This document shows, piece by piece, positions 55,901-64,000 of a stretch of 64,000 bases of DNA (positions are counted from its first letter, which is position 1; each line of letters starts with the position of its first letter). Both the position numbers and the translations under genes were made by a program. The notes beneath the pieces are model-generated. The model made no database searches, had not been told where the DNA came from, and saw nothing but the letters and a program-made list of their open reading frames with translations. The stretch comes from Pteria penguin (lineage: Eukaryota; Mollusca; Bivalvia; Pterioida; Pteriidae): contig CM068587.1 in the NCBI GenBank assembly GCA_035048485.1, positions 24,963,034-25,027,033 on the forward strand, read 5' to 3'.

Positions 55901-58827
55901 TCGGCGTTTTAAGACCCTCTCTCGATAGGGTCTACCAACGCTAGAGGGAAGGGGGCAAATATTTCGATGTTTTTGAAAATATCATTTAAAAGAATAAACC
56001 CTTCTCACGTGCTGTATGGTTTTTTCTTGATCATATGACGAAAAATAAGCAAGTTATGAAGCAATTACGTAACTAAACAAATTTGTGAAAATTTTAAATT
56101 TCTCAATTAAAAATGGATAAAAAATATTTTAAAAACCCCTTACACCATGAAATTGACATTCTAAATCGTTTTGTAATATTTTTTTAACGCTAGGACCTAA
56201 AATAAAAAAGTTTTAAAGTTACGTAATGAGTTTAAAAACTTTAAACACAAATAGCGCCTTTACCGTAAAAGTTACATAATCGGCGTTAAGTTGGTTGCCA
56301 AGATCTACACCTGTACAACATTATAAAGAAATTTTGGGGAGTCTAGCTTAAATAATAAACATTTTATTTGAGAAAATTTAAAACCTTCTCAAAAATGAAT
56401 TTAAAATTTTAAAATAACTTTTTTTACCCTTATATTGACCCTCTAAATCGTTTGGCGACATTTTTGCAGCTCTTAAGCTTAAAATAATTTTTTTTGAAAT
56501 TACGTAATAAGTTGAAAATTTTAAACTCTTATAGCTTCTTAACTATAATAGTTACCTAATCGGAATTAATTCGATTGTCAAGAACTACACCTGTACAACA
56601 TCATAGAGAAAATTTCAGGAATCTAGCTTGCATAATAAAAGTTATAGTTGAGAGATTTTAAAAATTACAAATTGTTATATAATTTTACTCAGAACATGAA
56701 TTTTAGGAAAATTTTCTTTTAAATCTATCAAGTTTTGCTTTATTAATAAGAAAAGCTGAACAAAAATATTGACAGTGAAGCCGTTTCTGAGAAAATTGCA
56801 GTCAAAAAAGTGCTAAGAATAAAAATAATAATAATAATAATAACTAGAGCTTACCTGTTGCCGAGGCAACAGGGCGGGTCTTCCTCTCTCGAAAGAAAAA
56901 AGAAAGCTAAGTAGATAGAACGAAGGAAAGAAAGAAAAAAGATCAGGAGAATGACTTAAATGTACTTTACACACAAAAATACCCCCCCCCCCCAAAAAAA
57001 ACCCTCAAGCAATCAAATTAATTAATAATTAAAATTGAAAAAAGTATTATCTAGAGGAAATAAATCGAAAATCAAGTTAAAGAAATCATACATATTACGG
57101 CTCTCCATTATAACAGTCGATTAAACATTCCACGGACAAAGCGCCGTAACTCTCGATTGAATTAATCGCGATTGAATTAATCGCGAGTTACTGCGCTTTC
57201 CCCGTCACTGTCATACGCGTTTGAAGTCGGTATTTAGCAAGGGAAATTCACCGCGCTTCTCTTAGATGTAATCCCGACGCTCGGACAAGATTTTTGTTAT
57301 TGCCTTGTTCATCAGTAGCGGATAGAGTGCAAAAAATGTGATTTTTGTTTAAGAATTCGAATTCAAAATACATTCTCAAACTCTCCTTTTTATACTTTGT
57401 TAATACGACAAATAAGAAAAAACATGAAAGTTACGCAAATAAGGTATTTTTTTAAAAAATCCTTTAAATCGCTCACTTTCAAATACTGAGAAACATGTTT
57501 CATACTAAAATCGGTACGGAAAATCGTTTGGTGATGTTTTGGAAACGATAAGACTAAAAATAAAATTTTTTTGCAAATTACGTAATTATTTAAAAACTTT
57601 AAATTGAAATAGCGGCCAAACTAAAAAAGATAGATATTATCGGCCGATGAATTTTTTAAAGATATGACCCTAGAGAATATGACAAATAAAAGTTGAATAC
57701 CCTAGCATTTAAAATAACGCTGTATGGTGGAGAATTTAAAATTTAACTCATTGTTATGTAATGTTTTTGAAAACTTTTATTTTTGAAATTTTTTTTTCTT
57801 AAACGGGTAACAGTGTCTTCGAGAGTCTATACCGAAAATATAAAGTATGTAGATAAATCCGTTTTTCTGAAAATGGAATTGAAGAATCGGGGTGAAATTT
57901 CGGCGATTTAAGACCCTCTCTCGATAGGGTCTGCGCACGCTAGAGGGAAGGGGGCAAATATTACGATGTTTTTGAAAATATCATTTAAAAGAGAAAACCC
58001 TTCTCACGTGCTGTATGGTTTTTTCTTGATCATATGACGAAAAATAAGCAAGTTATGAAGCAATTACGTAAGTAACCAAATTTGTGAAAATCTTAAATTT
58101 CTCAATTAAAAATGGATAAAAAATATTTAAAAAACCTCCTACACCATGAAATTGACATTCTAAATCGTTTTGTAATATTTTTTAAACGCTTGGACCTAAA
58201 ATAAAAAAGTTTTAAAGTTACGTAATGAGTTTAAAAACTTTAAACACAAATAGCGCCTTTACCGTAAAAGTTACATAATCGGCGTTAAGTTGGTTGTCAA
58301 GATCGACACCTGTACAACATTATAAAGAAAATTTGGGGAGTCTAGCTTAAATAATAAACATTTTATTAAAGAAAATTTAAAACCTACTTAAAAATGGATT
58401 TAAATTTTTAAAATAACTATTTTTACCCTTATATTGACCCTCTTAATCGTTTGGCAATATTTTTGCAGCCCTAAGGCTTAAAATAAAAGTTTTTTGAAAT
58501 TACGTAACAAGTTGAAAATTTTAAACCTTTACAGCGTCTTAGCTATAATAGTTACCTAATCGGCGTTAATTCGGATGTCAAGAACTACACCTGTACAACA
58601 TCAAACAGAAAATTTCAGGAATCTAGCTTGCATAATAAAAGTTATACTTTAGAGATTTTAAAAATTACAAATTGTTACGTAACATTTCTTAGATCTTGAA
58701 TTTTAGCAAAATATTCTTTTAAATCTATCAGGTTTTGCTTTATTAGTAAGAAAAGGAGAACAAAAATGTTGACAGTGAAGCCGTTTCTGAGAAAATTGCA
58801 GTCAAAAAAAGTGCTAAGAATAAAAAG

Positions 58828-58858
<31 letters not shown>

Positions 58859-59077
58859 GTAAAGAAAAAACCTCACAATAACAGAAGGGTCTTCCGATGG
58901 AATCGGAAGACCCTAATAACAAATGTAAAGAAAAAACCTCACAAAAACAAAAGGGTCTTCCGATGGAATCGGAAGACCCTAATTATAATAATAATAATAA
59001 TGATAATAATAATAATAATAATAATAATATTAATAATAATAATCATAGTAATAATCATAATAATAATAGTAATAATC

Positions 59078-59132
<55 letters not shown>

Positions 59133-59149
59133 TGATGATGATGATGATA

Positions 59150-59183
<34 letters not shown>

Positions 59184-59905
59184 ATATATATAAACCACAA
59201 AGACACTACAGCTAACAAGGCATCCTATATTTCACTAATATTCGTTCCCCGACAGGGACTCGAACCCACGACCTATTGTATCGAATCACCTACCTGTCAT
59301 GCATCCGACCCTTTAACTAACCCACCCGAGCTGCACAAAAAAAAAAAAAAAAAATTGAGCTTTAATAGCCAGTCATTAGCTAACCGTATACATGACAACA
59401 CGGCCGCGTTTACGTTGGGTAAATCCTTTCACTTTCCGCGGCCGTGTTGTCGTGCATACGATCAGCTAATGACTGGCTGTTAAACTTAAAGCTCTAGTTT
59501 TTTTGTGGAGCTCGAATAGCTCAGTCGGCTGTTGCATGACAGCTTAGTGATTCGGTACCATAGGTCGTGTGTTATATTTAATAGAGTCGATTGGTTATCC
59601 CCACTACTGCAATCATTATAATTACCTGGTCGTCTAAGGCAGTAATGTTTATTCTTCGTTTGTGATCTTAAATAATAATGATAATGTTGATCTCATCGAT
59701 GTCAGTCTATGTATGTGAGGGCGAATGTATGTGTATGTATGTATGTAACAGTATGTATATGTATATCTTCCAGTCCAAGCTTCTGCAGTTGTCTCTGACT
59801 AAGACGGACCCTTTCCCGTACGACGACATCAGTCTGAAGCATGACCTACATGGACACTTCAACACATTCTGTGCTAAGAACATGAAATTGGTCAAACTCA
59901 ACTGA
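51969..59905 (+). CDS. Small secreted His-rich protein, 4 exons (gene span), family not recognised
   Basis: Exons 51969-52013, 52671-52853, 54464-54577 and 59774-59905 are all phase 0 and join to 474 nt (157 aa plus TGA). Residues 1-21 look like a signal peptide (TELLLCLLLLVAVSSA), so secretion is inferred. The mature protein opens with a Ser/Thr/Pro/His segment containing HHHHGHHTH (49-57), a possible metal-binding stretch. A denser C-terminal part has two cysteines (one in exon 3, one in exon 4) and many aromatics (KYEFYYDAYS, AYTCYIYFLEGDE, DPFPYDDISLKHDLHGHF). The splice sites are all GT-AG. A near-identical last exon lies inverted at 63904-63773, which supports a real, duplicated gene. 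Function unknown; metal binding is only a guess from composition. Confidence 0.78.
52671..52853 (+). CDS. His-rich secreted protein exon 2
   Basis: 61 codons, VAVSSAVPTTIHH (end of leader), then Ser/Thr/Pro/His-rich sequence, the HHHHGHHTH run and GKYEFYYDAYS. Acceptor gaatttag|gtg, donor TCA|GTGAGT. Confidence 0.78.
53449..53607. repeat. Two adjacent miRNA-precursor-like hairpins
   Basis: Hairpin 1: CTTGTACGTCGCGTAGCTT (53449-53467) with AAGCTACACGATGTACAAG (53496-53514), 17 of 19 paired, 28-nt loop. Hairpin 2, about 100 bp on: CTTGCACAGCGCGTAGC (53554-53570) with GCTACACGATGTACAAG (53591-53607), 14 of 17. It lies within intron 2 of the His-rich gene. It may be a duplicated small MITE. Confidence 0.6.
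54464..54577 (+). CDS. His-rich secreted protein exon 3
   Basis: 38 codons, HLMALRVSHGHAYTCYIYF, then LEGDERTKVHQHYGLLEIE. Acceptor tttttgtag|cat, donor GAA|GTAATT. One cysteine. Confidence 0.75.
54669..56820. repeat. ~2.15-kb AT-rich noncoding element, copy A
   Basis: Begins tagagcttacctgttgccga-ggcaacagggcgggtcttcc and ends aaaattgcagtcaaaaaagt-gctaagaa, bordered by (TAA)n. The inside has repeated 'attacgtaa' units and a perfect 22-bp hairpin (55144-55165 with 55182-55203). No coding potential seen. It lies in intron 3 of the His-rich gene. Confidence 0.8.
56842..58825. repeat. ~2-kb AT-rich noncoding element, copy B
   Basis: A direct tandem copy of 54669-56820 in the same order, including cgaaatttcggcgatttaag-like and 'gttatgaagcaattacgtaa' segments. 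It is somewhat shorter and diverged: the 22-bp hairpin has lost its left arm and gained a small 'attgaattaatcgcg' duplication (about 57145-57185). Confidence 0.8.
58861..58982. repeat. Tandem pair of units each ending in a 13-bp perfect hairpin
   Basis: Two ~62-bp copies of aaatgtaaagaaaaaacctc... each ending in AGGGTCTTCCGAT-gga-ATCGGAAGACCCT (58886-58914 and 58952-58980). GGGTCTTCC also occurs near the start of the 2-kb copies, so these may be their 3' termini. Confidence 0.8.
58982..59190. repeat. (AAT)n/(GAT)n compound microsatellite
   Basis: About 150 bp of AAT-type trinucleotides with variants, then about 50 bp of GAT. Long Asn/Ile/Met ORFs here are artefacts. Confidence 0.95.
59208..59580. 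mobile_element. tRNA-headed inverted element
   Basis: The minus-strand tRNA-like head (59245-59335, B box from gggactcgaaccc) and a plus-strand relative (59507-59575, gaatagctcagtcggctgtt) flank an inverted core. In the core, gccagtcattagctaaccgt and 'acaacacggccgcg' mirror 'cgcggccgtgttgt' and 'cagctaatgactggc'. Related to 3602-4075. It ends about 195 bp before exon 4 of the His-rich gene. Confidence 0.65.
59774..59905 (+). CDS. His-rich secreted protein exon 4 and stop
   Basis: 44 codons with stop, SKLLQLSLTKTDPFPYDD, then a His-containing stretch, one Cys and the end KLVKLN. Acceptor atcttccag|tcc. It matches the inverted copy at 63904-63773 almost base for base. Confidence 0.82.
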   Translation, partial: SKLLQLSLTKTDPFPYDDISLKHDLHGHFNTFCAKNMKLVKLN

Positions 59906-60299
59906 TTTACATTTATGAATTATTTATAAATGAGTCACGTTGCTGTTCATTCACGTCATGGATTGATTCACGACTGATTTATATTTTATGTGTGTAATGA
60001 AAACCTATAAATTCAATACGATTCCATTTTTTCTATGCAACTTTTTAAAAAAACATGAGTACATTGCTTCGTGTCATGGGGTTGACATATCCTACAACAC
60101 AGAAGTGCATTGGTCAGTAAAAATTCCTTTCGTGGCGATCCAGTGCACAACAATTTTAAGAGGCGGAGAGGGTATGGGAATTTTAAGAATGTAAAATAAC
60201 TATTGACGAAGTCCCACCGTACTTTATAACTTCCCAATTACATGAGTTATAACCCTTGCTATTTACTTTAAACAATTTTTATGGGCAACACTTAATTGA

Positions 60300-60640
60300 A
60301 ACGGCCAGAATTGTTGGGAGTTACCTCCTCTCCCGCTGGCGGCCATAAAGGCCAGAATTGCTGGGAGTTACCTCCCATTTGCGGCCATCTCATGTGTAAA
60401 ACTCTGTATTTTCATGCATAGTTCAACAAGAATTAGCGATTCCTCAAGACAGATTTTTATAGTGAAATTGTCTATTACTTTCCAAATTTGTATGTATAAT
60501 CTGTTTTCCAAAATTTCACAGTATCGTAAATGAGAAATTCAAATGAGCTGAAGAATATGAATATGAGGGGAAAAAACTATGATATGATTCACAAGATGGC
60601 CTACAACAGGAGGTATCTCCAACCAATTCTGGCCTACTGA
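60300..60640. repeat. Short 'ggccagaattgctgggagttacctcc' units, direct and inverted
   Basis: Two direct copies (60304-60385) and one inverted (ggaggtatctccaaccaatt-ctggcc, 60609-60634). They resemble the units in the inverted-repeat spacer at 51050-51790. Confidence 0.6.
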
Positions 60641-62334
60641 GAAATCTATAGTAGCTCTTTCCCATAACCAGTATCCTCCGGCAGAGTTGCTGTATAGTAG
60701 TTCTATACCACGGAAGCATGGCTGTATAGTACACAAGGCAATAACTAATTACTATCGCCCTCTGTGTGACAGAATGTCTTAAATCTCAGGTGTAGCTTAT
60801 TGACAGTCGATCTATGCTTTGCTTTTTACACAAGGGCTTTTCTGTGAATTTGACTTGTAACGCCTCATATAATTTTGCATAACTTAAACAAATAAGTGTA
60901 TTTATATACACAGATAGTACGTTTGACGCGTCTGTTGACAGCGCTTTTTAGTGTTTGTCGTTGACTGTCTTTTTGCCCAGTTTAGACGAAAGTTCATATT
61001 GTACTAGTTTATGAACAGTTCTAGTGTGGGATTGCGATTGGAATTAAAAGGTCAATTATTAAAATCACTTGCTAAAACAGATTTTGGGTTTTCAGATGAT
61101 AACTCCAGTTAGGTATGATCGAGCAATTTGTTTGAAACTTGATATCGTATTAGTTTACGAAGAGCTCAATAGATAGCTAGGGAAAAATGTCCTTTAATAC
61201 CGTATCTAAACAAATGTGTCTACCAAAAATAAGATGGTAGTAGTTACTTGTTCACAAGTTTTCTGTGTGTTGTTGCAAACAATTAAGATATTTGCCTCAA
61301 GCACACTGATATCAACGATATGGAACGAGTATTGCATACAACACTGACTGTAAGCTTATTAAATTATGTGGTTATATTATAAGGACGTTATATGTTTTAT
61401 GTCTGACGATTTTGTTTTTAATATTCCTACATGACGGGCTAGATCATTTCAGACTTTTTTTCAAATATTATTTTTTCTTCAAAACGCATTTCAAAATAGT
61501 CATGGTCAGTTGTGTGTGATACGGCAAGTGTGTTTATTATACAAAACAGCACTATGAAGAGTTCGATGTTAGCAAAATGAACTACGGGACAGTGGCAATT
61601 GTCCGTTAATGAATTTTCTAGTCCAATATTGTTTACAAATTATGTTTTTCCAATCTGAGACAAGTATTTTTCGCTTATGAAATATGAAATATAAAAGGAA
61701 ATTAAATGTTAACTTTACATTTTAATTGTTCGTTTTATTGTGTGTTGGCTACAGCTGCATTGTATTGCTTTACTTCTTCAAAACAACGTTAACGTTGTTA
61801 TCGAACACGCCTTTTTCAACATTCACAACTTTCTTGATTTTAACGCATCCTGTCGAGTAGAACAAGTTTTATGATAGATATCACTATGTTGTAAAACACT
61901 TTCCATGCATTCCTTCAATACGCACACATAATTCTTTGTGTGAATATTCATATTTACACTCGTCCCTTAGTCGTCAAACACGTGTCAATTTTGAGCGTAC
62001 GAAATTCATAACCATTAGATTAATTAAACTTTCGACCTTTGTTCTACAAAGAAAACATATCCGGTGAGCGTGGCCCTCTTTGTCATATTTTAGAAAAATA
62101 CATACGATTTTTCAGGTATGAAGGTAATAAATGAGCCACAGGAAAGGCATGATAAATTCAGTGCCCGTGTACATAGGAGAACACGACCCCACAAAATCGC
62201 TGAACTCACTGTATACGAATACTAGAAAAATATATTATCGAGACAAACGCGAGTCAGAAAACGGAAGTTCGATATGAAAAATATGAAATGCGATGGAATG
62301 AAAAAATAACACAGTGGCACAAAAGAGTGGTCTG

Positions 62335-62440
62335 ATGGACGTTAATGGTCCTTGGAACCCACAAATTAGACTCAACTGCCCAGTAGGAGCAAATGGTCAC
62401 TGGAACCCAGAAATTAGACTCTACTGCTCAGGAGGAACAT
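62335..62440 (+). repeat. Tandem pair of ~54-bp units
   Basis: Two copies sharing aatggtc-ttggaaccca, 'aaattagactc' and 'actgc'. The block reads open across both copies, but there is no other gene evidence. Confidence 0.6.
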
Positions 62441-62819
62441 TGGTACAAATGTCCCCTATTTGCTTATTCGCTCCCATTATGAGTGAAACTCAGGGGAAAA
62501 AGAATACTAGGCTGCAAAATAGAATGCACGTAGACACGCACCATGTGAAAAGTGTCACAGCCACAACGTAGCAGGACAACGGTATATTGATACTCGGGTG
62601 AAACTCTCGCTGAAAAAAAATCTTTCACGAGCCCGACACCGCAACAAGAACCAGAGCACCGTAAAGAGAAGGATCTTCTCGCATAGGTACTTAATTTGAG
62701 TGGAAGGTATCGTTTGAAAGGTGCTTCTCTTTCTTTGTGAAATGACACAAAGAATGGATTTCAACCCTTTTTATGATGACCTTGACCATTAATGTGGCCA
62801 CGGGCTAAGGTCATATTGT

Positions 62820-63180
62820 ACCACCTACAGCAGGAAAAACATTTGTGTAAAATAAATGAGTATATATGTATTTCTCCTTGTTCATGATTTTTAGGTAAAA
62901 AGGGTTCATTCCGCATATATCAATTCCAGAGAAAGATCTGTTGTAAGGGTTAAGTTTTTTTTTCTTTTTGGGAGAGATTCTTCCCTACAGTTAGCTGTAT
63001 AGTAGAGTCGCCCACACAGTAAAATCGCCCCTTCCTTTTTACACAAAAATTGTATTCAATGACCACGTTTTCCTTGTTAGTGATTTTAGGTAAAAAGTGT
63101 TCATATCCCACCACGAGAATAGTGTGGGGGAGATTTGGGGTTTTTTTTGGGGGGGGGTCTCTTACTGTTACTCTTATCTC
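62820..63180 (+). repeat. Two ~215-bp diverged units between the tail-to-tail genes
   Basis: Units share 'ttgtgtaaaat', 'tccttgttcatgatttttag', 'gtaaaaagggttcat' and a G/T-rich end. No gene seen elsewhere in 59906-63772. Confidence 0.5.
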
Positions 63181-63772
63181 TGCAAATAGGCATTAGAAGC
63201 ACTCGAAATACCCCGGTAGTTCAGTGTACCTACTCGACGCTCATATGCTTTGCAGGACTTTAGGGGAAAAAGATTTATTGTTTGCAGAGGTCCGTGGAAG
63301 TTCCACCCTGTACGTTGCAATGAGATACTAGCAAGAGATCCGTATTTCTAATTATGAATTGAGTGTGTATAATGAAGGTATTAGTATCTTTGGCTTGACT
63401 TCTCTATAACAATTATGAAGCGATCAAATTTTACTCGAGTAGATTTCCCCCTATGCTGAAGATCTACTATGAAAATTTCAAAGGGGAAGCTGGCTCTATA
63501 GTAGGATTTCTATCCAAAATGGGAGTTATTATCTAGAGAGTCTTCCGGTAGCACATACCGTACCTGGAGAAAACCTAACCTATAACACCGGATCATTTAA
63601 CCGTGGCCCATCAGTTAATCCTATACATTCACTGTTATGTTCATAATTCTTATTTTTAATAAGTATATATGTCATAGACCTAAAGTAATAGAATCCTCTT
63701 TCATTTTACAGAGTTTTTTTCAGTACATATCATAATAAAAATCATTCATAAAGCATTCTACAGCAACGTGGT

Positions 63773-63904
63773 TCAGTTGAGTTTGACCAATTTCATGTTC
63801 CTAGCACAGAATGTGTTGAAGTGTCCATGTAGGTCATGCTTCAGATTGATGTCGTCGTACGGGAAAGGGTCCGTCTTAGTCAGAGACAACTGTAGAAGCT
63901 TGGT
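63773..63904 (-). CDS. Last exon of a paralogue of the His-rich secreted protein (partial gene)
   Basis: On the minus strand, acceptor gtttccag|acc opens a 132-nt exon with the same length, phase and stop as the + copy at 59774-59905. The protein differs at about three residues (Ser to Thr first, Ser to Asn, Lys to Arg). Earlier exons would lie past the window end. The tail-to-tail pair is separated by about 3.9 kb. Confidence 0.85.
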   Translation of the reverse strand, partial: TKLLQLSLTKTDPFPYDDINLKHDLHGHFNTFCARNMKLVKLN

Positions 63905-64000
63905 CTGGAAACATTAAAACACAGTGGTAAACTATACTATTTGCACAAGATATATATAAGTATACACATTTTCAAAATTTTGTATGTGTACATTTCTATG

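Noticed and set aside
58861..58982. Helitron 3' end (hairpin followed by CTAA)
   Set aside because: The hairpin touches CTAA directly instead of lying 10-12 nt before it, and no TC start or Rep/helicase is visible.
58766..59215. 149-aa and overlapping Asn/Ile/Met-rich ORFs
   Set aside because: Pure translation of the AAT/GAT microsatellite.
62314..62571. 85-aa ORF with NGPWNPQIRLNC repeats
   Set aside because: Made of a two-copy DNA repeat with no splice sites, leader or family match.

Overview
The window looks like nuclear DNA from a bivalve mollusc. It is AT-rich and intron-rich. Short exons are scattered among dense families of small repeats: tRNA-headed SINEs, 'aaggtcaaggtca' noncoding repeats, and elements with termini such as GAGGCCCAAGTGGGCC and ATGCCCCCGGATTGAT. 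Repeats of this style are familiar from oyster, scallop and clam assemblies. The class-level call is inference from repeat style and gene structure; I cannot name the species.

Four protein-coding loci can be supported. (1) VRK1, a nuclear Ser/Thr kinase, on + with 13 coding exons from 14946 to 40487. The exons join to exactly 1500 nt (499 aa plus stop), and two introns are GC-AG. (2) BCS1L, the mitochondrial AAA chaperone that inserts the Rieske protein into complex III, on - with 4 coding exons from 48652 to 45039 (1266 nt, 421 aa). VRK1 and BCS1L are convergent. (3) A small secreted His-rich protein that I do not recognise, on + with 4 exons from 51969 to 59905 (157 aa). (4) The last exon of a near-identical paralogue on - at 63904-63773, tail-to-tail with (3). 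The rest of that paralogue lies beyond the window.

Layout: 1-14930 is intergenic or 5' flank. It holds a hAT-like element carrying an acidic ORF (1105-2004), SINEs and AT microsatellites (3.2-5.5 kb), a 47-bp palindrome (7746-7792) and a 639-bp fold-back element (11206-11844). VRK1 introns hold a 38-bp minisatellite (17.2-18.5 kb), many noncoding repeats, a second minisatellite (37.3-37.6 kb) and a decayed non-LTR reverse transcriptase (37.7-38.5 kb). The region 40.8-45.0 kb is the VRK1/BCS1L intergenic gap. BCS1L intron 1 is almost wholly a tandem array. The region 48.7-59.9 kb contains the His-rich gene, a large inverted repeat around its first exon, and two tandem ~2.1-kb noncoding elements in its last intron.

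The most striking feature is BCS1L intron 1. The Walker-A exon end and its 5' splice site have been tandemly amplified into about 17 extra copies with a ~38-43 bp unit and a 120-bp higher-order period. Many copies keep a perfect GCAG|GTGAGC or GTGAGT donor. The real donor is therefore followed by a ladder of decoy donors, and a hAT-like MITE has inserted into the ladder.
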